Positions 52,377-61,275 of a stretch of DNA of 64,000 bases are shown one piece after another (positions within the stretch are counted from its first letter, which is position 1; every line of letters begins with the position of its first letter). Source of the stretch: Chryseobacterium sp. MFBS3-17 (GTDB lineage Bacteria > Bacteroidota > Bacteroidia > Flavobacteriales > Weeksellaceae). A model generated the notes under the pieces. The model was given only the letters and a program-made list of their open reading frames with translations. It ran no database searches and was not told the origin of the DNA. The position numbers were made by a program, and so were the translations under genes. Where the stretch lies: NCBI RefSeq assembly GCF_020687745.1, contig NZ_JAJEWK010000010.1, positions 1-64,000 on the forward strand. The letters are read 5' to 3'.

Positions 52377-52757
52377 ATGAAACGATTGACAGCAATTTTA
52401 GCAGTATGCATACTTGCATCGTGTGGTAAAAACAATGTAGAACCTCAGACAGAAGTGAACCAGATGCTGGAAGAACCGGTAGCTGGTGCCGCAGAAGCAG
52501 ACGCCAGACATCCGGGTCAGGCACTTGTGGAAGGTGCAGACTGCCTCACTTGCCATAAAGTAGACAGCAAACTGATTGGTCCCTCTTATCAGGACGTAGC
52601 CGCAAAATATACCGAGGCAGACATTGACCAGTTGGCCACCAAAATTATAGAAGGCAGTGTAGGCGTATGGGGCGAAATTCCCATGACCGCACACCCGGGC
52701 ATGAGCCCCGAGAATGCCAAGAAAATGGTAGAATACATTCTGACTCTGAAACAATAA
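52377..52757 (+). CDS. small cytochrome c lipoprotein (c551/c552-like)
   Basis: A 126-residue lipoprotein (lipobox LASC, Cys 16) with one class I cytochrome c domain: CLTCH at 56-60, KLIGPSYQDVAAKY, and the axial Met in IPMTAHPGM near 99. The ending NAKKMVEYILTLKQ is typical of c551/c552. It probably carries electrons in the periplasm, perhaps to NosZ or the di-heme peroxidase. It is divergent from the nos operon, and a lipoprotein gene follows 31 bp downstream. Confidence 0.88.
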   Translation: MKRLTAILAVCILASCGKNNVEPQTEVNQMLEEPVAGAAEADARHPGQALVEGADCLTCHKVDSKLIGPSYQDVAAKYTEADIDQLATKIIEGSVGVWGEIPMTAHPGMSPENAKKMVEYILTLKQ

Positions 52758-52788
52758 TCCGGTTCGCAGCCCTATAACTATATATTGA

Positions 52789-53148
52789 ATGAAGACTGTT
52801 ATCAAAACGCTGCTGTCCTTCGCTCTGCTGGTCATGAGTTGTAAGGAAAACGGCAAAAAGCCGGTAGCAGAACACGCGGTACACACCGAAGAAAGCCTTG
52901 TACAGGAACCGAAAATCCTAAACAGTGAAAAAAACGGTGCACTTTCCCTTACTTATTTCGCTCTGGGTGAACAAGTAGCGGTTAAGCTGAAAAAAGAAAA
53001 TGCACCGGAGCGTACTTTGCTTCCCTCCGGAACCAATACCAGCGGCAATCCGGTATTCACAGACGGGGAAACCCTGTGGGAAATGTTGCCCGATGGCCAA
53101 TCCGGTATTTATACCAATGAAAACGGAATGGCAGAGACCTACCGGTAG
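52789..53148 (+). CDS. small lipoprotein of unknown function
   Basis: A 119-residue lipoprotein: signal and lipobox LVMSC (Cys 18). The mature part has about 25 loose residues, then a beta-rich module (LSLTYFALGEQVAVKLKKE, then GNPVFTDGETLWEMLPDG), like the MliC/membrane-bound lysozyme inhibitor-type fold in size and pattern, though the match is not strong enough to name. Read together with the cytochrome c gene in front and ended by a terminator. Confidence 0.65.
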   Translation: MKTVIKTLLSFALLVMSCKENGKKPVAEHAVHTEESLVQEPKILNSEKNGALSLTYFALGEQVAVKLKKENAPERTLLPSGTNTSGNPVFTDGETLWEMLPDGQSGIYTNENGMAETYR

Positions 53149-53172
53149 ATCTGCATGAAAACTATAAAAACT

Positions 53173-53199
53173 GGCACTCCAAAAACGGGGTGCTTTTTT
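53173..53199 (+). terminator. terminator after the small lipoprotein gene
   Basis: GGCACTCC / GGGGTGC hairpin (one G-T pair, 6-nt loop) followed by T6. Confidence 0.8.
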
Positions 53200-53213
53200 C
53201 ATAAATGCCAATT

Positions 53214-53254
53214 TGTCATAATTTTTTGCTTGGTATGCATTTGGAGAATGTCAT
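53214..53254 (+). promoter_or_regulatory. possible heat-shock control region of dnaK
   Basis: TGTCAT occurs twice (53214-53219, 53249-53254), enclosed in TGCCA on the left (53206-53210) and TGGCA on the right (53253-53257), around TTGGTATGCATTTGG (53230-53244). No TAnnTTTG box is seen near by. TTGG..TTTGG recalls a -24/-12 (sigma-54-like) promoter but the spacing between the GG and the second dinucleotide is off by one. Confidence 0.3.
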
Positions 53255-53294
53255 GGCAAATCATTCTTTTTAACTAAAAAATAAAAAAAATACT

Positions 53295-55184
53295 ATGAGT
53301 AAAATAATCGGAATCGATTTAGGAACAACCAATTCCTGTGTGGCCGTAATGGAGGGTAAAGACCCTGTTGTAATTCCTAACGCTGAAGGTAAAAGAACCA
53401 CTCCGTCTATTGTAGCTTTTACAGAAGACGGTGAGAGAAAAGTAGGAGATCCTGCAAAAAGACAGGCGGTAACCAACCCTACCAAAACGGTATACTCCAT
53501 CAAGAGATTCATTGGTACGCACTTTAAAGATGATGCCAATGAAGTAAACAGAGTACCGTACACCGTGGTAAGCGGACCCAATGATACGGTAAAAGTAAAA
53601 ATAGACGACAGAGAATATACGCCGCAGGAAATTTCTGCCATGATTCTTCAGAAAATGAAGAAAACTGCAGAAGACTACCTGGGTCAGGAAGTGACCAGAG
53701 CGGTAATTACCGTACCGGCTTACTTTAACGATGCACAAAGACAAGCTACCAAAGAAGCCGGAGAAATTGCCGGACTTACGGTAGAAAGAATCATCAACGA
53801 ACCTACGGCCGCAGCACTGGCCTACGGTCTGGATAAAAACCATAAAGATCAGAAAATCGCAGTATATGACCTGGGAGGTGGTACTTTTGACGTATCCATT
53901 CTGGATCTGGGCGATGGAGTTTTTGAAGTATTGTCTACCAACGGTGACACCCACCTGGGGGGTGACGACTTTGATGATGTGATCATCAACTGGATGGCAG
54001 ATGAATTTAAAGCTGAAGAAGGGGTAGATTTAAAATCCGACGCAATCGCGTTGCAGAGATTGAAGGAAGCTGCGGAAAAAGCAAAAATCGAGTTGTCTTC
54101 TTCAAGCCAAACAGAGATCAACCTTCCGTACATCACTGCTACCGCTACAGGACCAAAACACTTGGTGAAAACCTTAACAAAAGCGAAATTCGAGCAATTG
54201 TCAGCAGATCTGGTTAGAAGATCAATGGAGCCTTGTAAAAAAGCATTGTCAGACGCTGGACTTTCCGTTTCAGATATTGACGAGGTAATCCTGGTAGGAG
54301 GTTCTACAAGAATCCCAATCATCCAAGAGGAAGTTGAGAAATTCTTCGGTAAAAAACCTTCAAAAGGAGTAAACCCGGATGAGGTTGTAGCAATTGGTGC
54401 AGCAATCCAAGGTGGTGTTTTAACTGGTGATGTGAAAGATGTTCTTTTATTAGACGTTACTCCACTTTCATTAGGTATTGAAACCATGGGATCGGTATTT
54501 ACCAAACTTATTGAGGCCAATACCACCATTCCAACCAAGAAATCAGAGGTATTCTCTACAGCAAGTGACAACCAGCCTGCCGTATCCATCCGTGTTGGAC
54601 AGGGAGAAAGACCGATGTTTAATGACAATAAGGAAATCGGAAGATTTGATCTGGCAGATATTCCGCCGGCACCGAGAGGCGTACCGCAAATTGAGGTAAC
54701 ATTTGATATTGATGCCAATGGTATTCTGCATGTTTCTGCTAAAGACAAAGGTACCGGAAAAGAGCAGTCTATCAAGATTCAGGCAAGCTCCGGTCTGTCT
54801 GATGAAGAGATTGACAGAATGAAGCGCGAAGCTGAAGAAAACGCAGCAGCAGACAGCAAGAAAAAAGAAGAAGTAGAAGTGTTCAATAAAGCTGACGGAC
54901 TGATCTTCCAGACCGAGAAACAACTGAAGGAATTTGGCGACAAACTTTCTGCAGATAAAAAATCAGCCATTGAAACCGCTGCTGCCGAGCTGAAAACTGC
55001 TTTTGATGCCAAAGACATGGACAGCGTGAAAACCAAAACAGAAGCCCTGGATGCCGCCTGGATGGCTGCCTCCGAAGAGCTTTACGCTGCCGGTCAGCAG
55101 GGTCAGGATGCAGGTGCACAGCAACAGAATCCGAACGGCGGTACCGAAGATGTACAGGATGCCGATTTCGAAGAAGTGAAGTAA
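53295..55184 (+). CDS. dnaK: chaperone protein DnaK (Hsp70)
   Basis: A 629-residue Hsp70: [20 protein letters not shown] at the start, the nucleotide-binding domain with [17 protein letters not shown] and [17 protein letters not shown], the linker [18 protein letters not shown], a substrate-binding domain, and a C-terminal lid ending [11 protein letters not shown]. The codon use in 54000-54500 looks less biased than in the remainder (more TTA and AAA), a small patch difference. Followed by a strong terminator; dnaJ and grpE are not adjacent. Confidence 0.96.
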   Translation: MSKIIGIDLGTTNSCVAVMEGKDPVVIPNAEGKRTTPSIVAFTEDGERKVGDPAKRQAVTNPTKTVYSIKRFIGTHFKDDANEVNRVPYTVVSGPNDTVKVKIDDREYTPQEISAMILQKMKKTAEDYLGQEVTRAVITVPAYFNDAQRQATKEAGEIAGLTVERIINEPTAAALAYGLDKNHKDQKIAVYDLGGGTFDVSILDLGDGVFEVLSTNGDTHLGGDDFDDVIINWMADEFKAEEGVDLKSDAIALQRLKEAAEKAKIELSSSSQTEINLPYITATATGPKHLVKTLTKAKFEQLSADLVRRSMEPCKKALSDAGLSVSDIDEVILVGGSTRIPIIQEEVEKFFGKKPSKGVNPDEVVAIGAAIQGGVLTGDVKDVLLLDVTPLSLGIETMGSVFTKLIEANTTIPTKKSEVFSTASDNQPAVSIRVGQGERPMFNDNKEIGRFDLADIPPAPRGVPQIEVTFDIDANGILHVSAKDKGTGKEQSIKIQASSGLSDEEIDRMKREAEENAAADSKKKEEVEVFNKADGLIFQTEKQLKEFGDKLSADKKSAIETAAAELKTAFDAKDMDSVKTKTEALDAAWMAASEELYAAGQQGQDAGAQQQNPNGGTEDVQDADFEEVK

Positions 55185-55216
55185 TTGGTGATTCACATCA
55201 CTTATTAATAAGCAAC

Positions 55217-55249
55217 AAACCGCTGTAAACATTACGTTTACAGCGGTTT
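55217..55249 (+). terminator. terminator of dnaK
   Basis: AAACCGCTGTAAAC / GTTTACAGCGGTTT, a perfect 14-bp hairpin with a 5-nt loop and a T-rich end. Confidence 0.9.
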
Positions 55250-55487
55250 TTGATTTCTATACCTTTTAAATGAAGCATCAGAATTCTTGCCGGTGTTTGA
55301 CAGGGGCAAACCATGCGGAAATCTGGTTCAGATTCAGACAAAAAAACCATCAAAAAATAAACTTGAAACCCATAAGCTTCTCAAGAAATTATTTCAAAAA
55401 ATTTACGCCTATAGCTACACATAGCTATTTTTTTTGCAACTATAAAATTTACTTTTGTTAAAACAATTCACATTAAAAAATCTGATC

Positions 55488-56086
55488 ATGAAAACAATTA
55501 CAAAATCAGGATTGGCGGTAACCCTGTTTATGGCAACCGCAGTGTTCAACAGTGCTATGGCACAAAAATTTGAATTTAAAGCGACTTGGGTAAAAGGATC
55601 AAGCGGTTCTTATCAAGAAGTAGATCAAAAAGACAACAGTTTCTTCGTTATTGACTTTGATAATAAAAAGTTCGAAGGTCCGCAGGGAGAACTTTTAATT
55701 CTATCAGAAATTGTGACTCAAGATTACAGAACTCATTCAATACCGAAAGACAGGAGTTTTAGGTATTTATTTGCTGTAGGCGAGAAAACTGCAGCAGCCG
55801 AGATAATACTATCCATCAGGACCGATTCTGAACCTGACCAACTTTATATGTCAGATGGTGGTTCTTTTTCATTTAGATTTTCTGGCAAAGCAAGTGAAAT
55901 ACACCGATTCACAACCGAAAGACAAAATCCAGCCAGGAAGATGCTGATTTTTTACGGCAATGGCTGACTAAAAATGGAAAAGAAATAACTTATCTGCAGC
56001 AGATTTTACAAGAGATTGCTCATGCGCCTGCACCTACTCCAGCTTGGGTACCTGCACTTTGCATTGACTTAACAAGATATTTCTGA
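55488..56086 (+). pseudogene. exported protein of unknown function, probable frameshift
   Basis: Starts MKTITKSGLAVTLFMATAVFN with a signal peptide cut after SAMAQ. The first frame runs to a stop at 55967, but its last dozen residues (NPARKMLIFYGNG) look foreign. Shifting frame near 55930 opens a good continuation (SSQEDADFLRQWLTKNGK, ITYLQQILQEIAHAPAP, WVPALCIDLTRYF) to a stop at 56084-56086. So the gene was probably about 198 residues and lost one frame by a single-base change, or the read has an error. In-frame TTG at 55455 is not a likely start. Family unknown; low GC. Confidence 0.5.
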
Positions 56087-56134
56087 ATAGCTTTATTATT
56101 TAGATTTTTTTCGATAACGGCAGTTCTGAAGTTG

Positions 56135-56845
56135 TTAATCCGAACTCAATGTGTCCTGATTCCATTTTAATGGATTTTGCCTGATATAACGGGCAATTCG
56201 ATGGTATTCAAAATCATTCCTAATAATATGGTCGTGATAATTGGGTTGAAAAAAATGATTATTTCTGTTGTATTTAGGAATTTTCAGTTGGTATTCATCA
56301 ATATAATCGTCAATTTTGCTGTTGACCGCAGATTTGAATCCGGCCATAAATGACGATATGGATTTTGGCAATCGTACCGGAAGGCCCGGACGGCCGTCTT
56401 GGTCAGCGATTGGGCCGTGCGGGTTGGAGTTTCCGGTAGATTGAATCGGACGGCTCGGTTGATACGAACGGTCGTTCATATCAACGATTGGGCCGTCCGG
56501 GTCAGCGACTGGGCCATGCGGGTTGGAGTTTCCGGTAGATTGAATCGGACGGCCGTCCGATTTTACCGGACCTGGATTGCGGATCTCTAAGATGGTATGC
56601 AAGTGATTGGGCATTATGATATATTCACACAAAAAAAGTTCATTGCGGATATCAAACGATCTCAAAAATTCGTCGTTCACAATCTTACCCATATCAGACA
56701 AGATCATTTCAGCATTGATGACCTTCCCTAAAATGCATTTTCTGTTTTGGGTGACAATGGTCAAAAAATACAATGCATTTGCCGAATAATCCCAATAGGG
56801 TTTTCGGTGTGAACCTATTCTGTATTTATTTTTGAATTTGGCCAT
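56135..56845 (-). CDS. REP-associated tyrosine transposase (RAYT), with internal duplicated segment
   Basis: A 236-residue Y1/HUH-type transposase: IGSHRKPYWDYSANALYFLT at the start, the HUH motif MPNHLHTILEI (His 81, His 83), and the catalytic Tyr 203 in the typical NYHDHIIRNDFEYHRIARYI, ending RQNPLKWN. RAYTs nick REP-type hairpins and are domesticated single-copy relatives of IS200 transposases. Unusually, residues 99-151 contain a near-perfect repeat (RPIQSTGNSNPHGPVADPDG and RPIQSTGNSNPHGPIADQDG, 33 residues apart) inserted between the HUH strand and the Tyr helix. No obvious REP flanks were seen. Confidence 0.85.
   Translation of the reverse strand: MAKFKNKYRIGSHRKPYWDYSANALYFLTIVTQNRKCILGKVINAEMILSDMGKIVNDEFLRSFDIRNELFLCEYIIMPNHLHTILEIRNPGPVKSDGRPIQSTGNSNPHGPVADPDGPIVDMNDRSYQPSRPIQSTGNSNPHGPIADQDGRPGLPVRLPKSISSFMAGFKSAVNSKIDDYIDEYQLKIPKYNRNNHFFQPNYHDHIIRNDFEYHRIARYIRQNPLKWNQDTLSSD
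56402..56553 (-). repeat. in-frame tandem duplication inside the transposase gene
   Basis: Two 53-bp copies (56402-56454 and 56501-56553) differ at only two positions and are 99 bp apart, a multiple of three, so the frame is kept. A partial third copy (CGATTGGGCCGTCCGG) lies between them at 56485-56500. The region is much GC-richer than the remainder of the gene and also includes GGACGGCCGTCC palindromes next to the copies. Confidence 0.85.
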
Positions 56846-57056
56846 AGCTCGTATAAAAATACAAAAAGCTGAATGAACAGCACGGTTATTTTAATATAAT
56901 CAAATTATACGCAGCGTAAAAAAAGACTTCAATTGCATCAACCGCCTACAAAACAACTCAGCAACCAATTAATTATCAATACATTACATTTATTTTAATT
57001 TTCCCAGACTCATCTCAAAGAACATTGAAAGGAAGTAATTCACCTCATTATCCATG
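56846..57056. other. AT-rich intergenic stretch, nothing recognised
   Basis: Upstream of the transposase gene and beyond the end of the minus-strand SRPBCC gene. No open frame, hairpin or promoter box that I can support, apart from the terminator that follows. Confidence 0.5.
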
Positions 57057-57094
57057 AAAAATCCCCCGGGTCTTGCAGACTTCCGGGGGATTTT
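57057..57094 (-). terminator. terminator of the SRPBCC gene at 57120
   Basis: AAAATCCCCCGG / CCGGGGGATTTT, perfect 12-bp arms with a 14-nt loop. Confidence 0.85.
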
Positions 57095-57119
57095 ATTGAT
57101 ATCAGTAACGATGGTAAAC

Positions 57120-57512
57120 TCAGGAATACAGCGTTTCAATTTTATCTGTGAGGGCATTCATAAAATTCTGAAGTGGTTTTTCTACCATCATTTTCAGAAA
57201 CGGATTGAATTTTCCCTCAAAAAACATCTGAGCTTCGGTACTGTTTTCTGAAACGGCATTCAGCACCGTAGATAATTCAAAGTCAAGACTGGAACTCGCC
57301 GACCTCAGCACTGCTTTCTGCTCACTGATTTCACCCAGTTTCAGGGCAATCTCCGGCATTCCTTTTAAAGAGAATTTAAACCCGTCTGCAATCGCCTCAA
57401 ATTTCTGAAGTCCTTCCGGCATCAGCTGTTCATAGTTTTGCGGATCTTTCAGAAGCTCTACGATCTCTGCCACCGGTTTATTCAAGAAAATTTTTCTTCC
57501 TTCTAAATTCAT
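57120..57512 (-). CDS. SRPBCC-type protein of unknown function
   Basis: A 130-residue protein starting MNLEGRKIFLNKPVAEIVELL, the first strand-helix of a SRPBCC fold, with DPQNYEQLMPEGLQKFEAI and a C-terminal helix NPFLKMMVEKPLQNFMNAL. No signal peptide. I believe it is a conserved flavobacterial hypothetical family. Divergent from the Nudix gene with 31 bp between the starts, so promoters overlap. Confidence 0.7.
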   Translation of the reverse strand: MNLEGRKIFLNKPVAEIVELLKDPQNYEQLMPEGLQKFEAIADGFKFSLKGMPEIALKLGEISEQKAVLRSASSSLDFELSTVLNAVSENSTEAQMFFEGKFNPFLKMMVEKPLQNFMNALTDKIETLYS

Positions 57513-57543
57513 TTTTCTATTTTTGTAGATTAAAGTCCTGCAA

Positions 57544-58152
57544 ATGTATAAAGTTTTTGTGAACGAAAAAAAATTAACCCTCAGTAAGTATCCTGAAGAA
57601 GTAGAAAAAAAACTGCGTTACGAAGGCTTTGCTACGCTGGAAATAGCGATAGATCTGCTTCAGAATACCAGCTGCCCGGAACTGAATGTGTACTGCGAAA
57701 ACCTGGAAGAGCTGTGGGAGGATTTTTCTCATATGTTTCGCGTCATAGAAGCGGCAGGCGGCATTGTAAGTAATGGCAATAAAGAAATTTTATTCATCAA
57801 GAGACTGAACCGCTGGGATCTGCCGAAGGGTAAAGTGGAAAAAGAAGAATCTCTGGAACAGGCTGCAGTACGGGAAGTAGAAGAAGAAACCGGACTGAAG
57901 GAACTGATTCTGGAAGAATTCGTGAACAATACCTTTCACATCTATACAGAACGCAACGGCGAACGCATTCTGAAAACGACCTATTGGTTCAAAATGAGTT
58001 ATGTGGGCACCGGTACCGCTACCCCACAGCTGGAAGAAGGCATTACGGCAGTAGACTGGAAAAGCGATGCCCGCATTAAAACAGAAGTATTTCCGTCCAC
58101 ATTTCAGAACATCAAACTTATTCTGAACGAAGTCCGGGAACGGAACCCCTGA
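57544..58152 (+). CDS. Nudix hydrolase
   Basis: A 202-residue protein with an N-terminal extension of about 65 residues (MYKVFVNEKKLTLSKYPEE) and a Nudix domain. The Nudix box, from Gly 96 to Leu 118, has GKVEKEESLEQAAVREVEEE with the metal-binding RE-EE core. Substrate (nucleotide diphosphate, sugar nucleotide or cap-like) is not predictable. A -7 box TATTTTTG (57518-57525) lies 18 bp before the start. It ends 8 bp from the convergent murF. Confidence 0.85.
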   Translation: MYKVFVNEKKLTLSKYPEEVEKKLRYEGFATLEIAIDLLQNTSCPELNVYCENLEELWEDFSHMFRVIEAAGGIVSNGNKEILFIKRLNRWDLPKGKVEKEESLEQAAVREVEEETGLKELILEEFVNNTFHIYTERNGERILKTTYWFKMSYVGTGTATPQLEEGITAVDWKSDARIKTEVFPSTFQNIKLILNEVRERNP

Positions 58153-58160
58153 TGCTCCAT

Positions 58161-59438
58161 TCAGCTTTGAAATACATCCAGAATCCGCTCCAAAGCAATG
58201 CCCCGGGAGGCTTTCAGCAATATATTCTGACTCTGTAGTGGGTGTTCTGACAGGAAATCGCGCAGTTGCATCACATCATCAAAAGCCAGCACCGATTTTC
58301 CTGTCGCTTTGAAGTGTTTCCCTACCGTAATAACTGTATTAAAATTCATGTGCTCAGCTAAATCCAGGATTGCTACATGTTCTTTTTCGCTTTCTGGGCC
58401 CAGCTCCAGCATATCGCCCATAATCACCGTTTTGCTGCCGCCAAAAGTGCTGAAGTTCTTCAGTGATTCACTCATGGAACTCGGATTGGCATTGTAGGTA
58501 TCCAATACCAGCGTAATGCCGTTTTTCACCACCACCTGTGAGCGCATATTGGTAGGCTTATAACTTTCGATGGCGGTTTTAATCTGACTGAAACCAACTC
58601 CGAAATGGAGTCCGATAGCGGCCGCTGCACTCAAATTGGAGAAATTATAACTTCCGGTCAGTTGACTCATGGCGGTCATCCCTTCATAGGTAAGACCTAC
58701 AAAATGGTCTGTGTTAACCGCTTCAAAATGATAATCCGATGCAGCGGTACCGAAAGTGACAAGCGGTACATAGCCACTGGTTTTCTCTGCCTGAACGGGA
58801 TCACTCTGATTGATGAAAATGGTTTTTTTATAAGCCATTAAATGCTGATACAGTTCAGATTTACCTGCGATGACTCCTTCAAAACCGCCGAATCCTTCCA
58901 GATGCGCTTTTCCAAAATTGGTCACATAGCCATAATCCGGCAGCGCCAGTGCGCACAGATGTTCAATTTCTTTCTGATGATTAGCGCCCATTTCCACAAC
59001 AGCAATCTCATGTTCTTTCCGCACAGAGAGCAACGTGAGCGGTACACCTATATGATTATTCAGGTTACCTGTGGTACATTGAACATTGAACTTCTGAGAC
59101 AGCACCGCATTGATGAGTTCCTTGGTAGTAGTTTTCCCATTGCTTCCGGTGAGGGCTATGACGGGAATATCGGTCTTTTTTCGGTGCAGTAATGCCAGAT
59201 CCTGCAAAAACAGCAAGGTAGACGGGGTATAAAAAATATGATTGGCCAAATCTTCATACGCCTTCTGCTCTACGATGACCGCCAGAGCACCTGCCTCCCG
59301 TGCCGCAACAGCCAGCGTGGCAGCATTAAAATTCTCTCCGGAGAACGCAAAGAAAATATCGTTCGGAGCAATGTGACGGGAATCTATGGTAACCTTATTA
59401 CACTGTAAAAAGTACGGATAAAACTGTTCTGCGTTCAT
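58161..59438 (-). CDS. murF: UDP-N-acetylmuramoyl-tripeptide--D-Ala-D-Ala ligase
   Basis: A 425-residue Mur ligase: N-terminal UDP-substrate domain (IDSRHIAPNDIFFAFSGENF), ATP loop VIALTGSNGKTTTKELI (near residue 94), MGANHQKEIEHL, and LDTYNANPSSM with the conserved Asn/Asp of the third domain. It adds D-Ala-D-Ala to the murein precursor in the cytosol. Directly downstream of gldJ, as I recall for Flavobacterium johnsoniae, but separated by a hairpin terminator. Confidence 0.93.
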   Translation of the reverse strand: MNAEQFYPYFLQCNKVTIDSRHIAPNDIFFAFSGENFNAATLAVAAREAGALAVIVEQKAYEDLANHIFYTPSTLLFLQDLALLHRKKTDIPVIALTGSNGKTTTKELINAVLSQKFNVQCTTGNLNNHIGVPLTLLSVRKEHEIAVVEMGANHQKEIEHLCALALPDYGYVTNFGKAHLEGFGGFEGVIAGKSELYQHLMAYKKTIFINQSDPVQAEKTSGYVPLVTFGTAASDYHFEAVNTDHFVGLTYEGMTAMSQLTGSYNFSNLSAAAAIGLHFGVGFSQIKTAIESYKPTNMRSQVVVKNGITLVLDTYNANPSSMSESLKNFSTFGGSKTVIMGDMLELGPESEKEHVAILDLAEHMNFNTVITVGKHFKATGKSVLAFDDVMQLRDFLSEHPLQSQNILLKASRGIALERILDVFQS

Positions 59439-59455
59439 GGGATCAAAAATAAAAA

Positions 59456-59479
59456 ATCCTTCCGTTAAACGGAAGGATT
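59456..59479 (-). terminator. terminator between gldJ and murF
   Basis: ATCCTTCCGTT / AACGGAAGGAT perfect hairpin with almost no loop, followed by T6 on the minus strand. The murF start is only 17 bp beyond, so some read-through must feed murF unless it has a promoter within gldJ. Confidence 0.85.
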
Positions 59480-59501
59480 CTATGATAATTATTTCACTTT
59501 A

Positions 59502-61109
59502 TTATCTGCGCGTTCTGTTGTTGCCTGCATTTCTGGCATCCTGAGCTACACGGAATCCAATCCATCCGTAGCCACCACTTTCACGCTTATATCTTCTCTG
59601 ACCCGGATCCAGCCAGTAAGCGGTATCCTGCCATGAGCCACCTTTCACCACCCGGATATCGTTTGATATTGCAGATGTTCTGAGTTGAGTGTCTTTTTCT
59701 ACGATTACTCTGCCGTTTGCATCTACAAAGAAATTCTTTCTTGGTGCGTTATACATATTGAAGCTGGCAGCACTGTCTCCTTCTTCGCCACGGTAGTTCA
59801 GAGAAGACTGTCTGTCTCCGTCTCTGAAGTTACTGTAGTTGGCCACGGTTTCTCTCTGGTACTGTCCGGGCAGGTTTTTGTACAGCAATCTGCCGTCTGC
59901 CAGTGTATCGTACTGTATAGAACCATCATCTACTCTGGCATAGGTTCCGTCACCGTTTCTCAGAATTTTCTGAGGGGCGTTTCCTCTGTAGTAGTTGAAG
60001 TCATTGAAATCAGAATCAATAATCGGACGGTATACGTCTGCGGTCCATTCTGCTACGTTTCCGAACATTCCGTAAAGACCAAGGTCATTTGCAGGATATT
60101 TTTTCACATCGGCAGTTCTGGCAGAACCGTCATTTTCCCATCCCGGTACACCGGAGTAGTCACCCGTACCGTATTTGAAGTTCTCCAGGAACATTCCGGC
60201 GTTACGTCCTCTTTGTCCTCTGAGTCTTTCAATTTCCGGAGTTTTGCCCAGGATATTGTTATATTCTCTGTTTTTCTGAGTTCCCAGTGCGGCAAATTCC
60301 CATTCTACCTCTGTAGGAAGTCTGAATTTGGTCACCATATTGGCAGCAGGAGATCTGTTTGCCTGCAGCAATCTTTGGTTTGCCGTATTTCTCATCCCGG
60401 TAGTACGGGCAAGTCTCTGTTCGTTAATATAGGCCAGCATATCGGGATCATTCCCTTTGAATTTATCCATATTGAAAGCGGTACCGCCTACGTTATTGGA
60501 TTCGTTGATGTAAAGATCTTTGGAGATGATTCCGGCATCCATTAATGCTTTTTCATTTGCACGGTCGGTCAGCCATTCGCAATATTTGCTGGCTTGTAAC
60601 CAACTTACTCCTACCACCGGATAGTAATCAAATTCCGGAGATCTGAAATAAGTTTCAGCGAAATCATTTCTTGAAAGTTCGTTATCCCAAAGTAAGGTAT
60701 CTGGCAGTGCGCCGTTGTATATCTCTCTATAGCTGGGATCGGATGGTGGAAATACGTATTTTAACCAGGTAAGGTATTCACGGTATTCATAATTGGTAAT
60801 CTCAGTTTCTCCTAAGAAGAAGGAACTCACTTGCATTCTACGCGGTGAATTGTTCCAGTCATGCATCACATCATCCTTCACTAATCCCATTGTAAAAGTT
60901 CCGCCCTCTACATACACCATTCCCGGCCAGCCTTTTAATTTCTGCTGCTTTCCGGAGAAGAACCAACCTTTATTGTCATTTGGTTTCCATCCCGTTTTGC
61001 TCACAAAATTTTTAGTGCCGCCACCTTTTCCTGATCCACTACCGCCACAGCTGGTAAGTGCGAAAGCTGAACTTAATGCTATTAATGAAAACAACTTTAG
61101 TTTTTTCAT
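59502..61109 (-). CDS. gldJ: gliding motility/type IX secretion lipoprotein GldJ
   Basis: A 535-residue lipoprotein (signal, lipobox LTSC, Cys 21), a Gly-rich linker, and an FGE-sulfatase-type domain (MVYVEGGTFTMG near 64; GETEITNYEYREYLTWL; FRLPTEVEWEFAA; YGMFGNVAEWTADVY; RVVKGGSWQDTAYWLDP; GYGWIGFRVAQD). These match GldJ, which supports the outer-membrane ring or track of the gliding/T9SS machine and stabilises GldK/L/M/N. The enzyme domain is not thought to keep the cysteine-oxidising activity. Divergent from porU. Confidence 0.92.
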   Translation of the reverse strand: MKKLKLFSLIALSSAFALTSCGGSGSGKGGGTKNFVSKTGWKPNDNKGWFFSGKQQKLKGWPGMVYVEGGTFTMGLVKDDVMHDWNNSPRRMQVSSFFLGETEITNYEYREYLTWLKYVFPPSDPSYREIYNGALPDTLLWDNELSRNDFAETYFRSPEFDYYPVVGVSWLQASKYCEWLTDRANEKALMDAGIISKDLYINESNNVGGTAFNMDKFKGNDPDMLAYINEQRLARTTGMRNTANQRLLQANRSPAANMVTKFRLPTEVEWEFAALGTQKNREYNNILGKTPEIERLRGQRGRNAGMFLENFKYGTGDYSGVPGWENDGSARTADVKKYPANDLGLYGMFGNVAEWTADVYRPIIDSDFNDFNYYRGNAPQKILRNGDGTYARVDDGSIQYDTLADGRLLYKNLPGQYQRETVANYSNFRDGDRQSSLNYRGEEGDSAASFNMYNAPRKNFFVDANGRVIVEKDTQLRTSAISNDIRVVKGGSWQDTAYWLDPGQRRYKRESGGYGWIGFRVAQDARNAGNNRTRR

Positions 61110-61275
61110 AGTCAGTATAAATATTTATCAAAGTACAAAGAAATAATAATTTTATTAATTAATCAAGTAATGTTTTGATTTTTTTTAAACGATTGTAATT
61201 TTATTTTATTGTATCCTACCATTTCTTTAAAAATTTCAGTTAATTTGTATTCCTGAAATTTAATTCTATTTAGAA

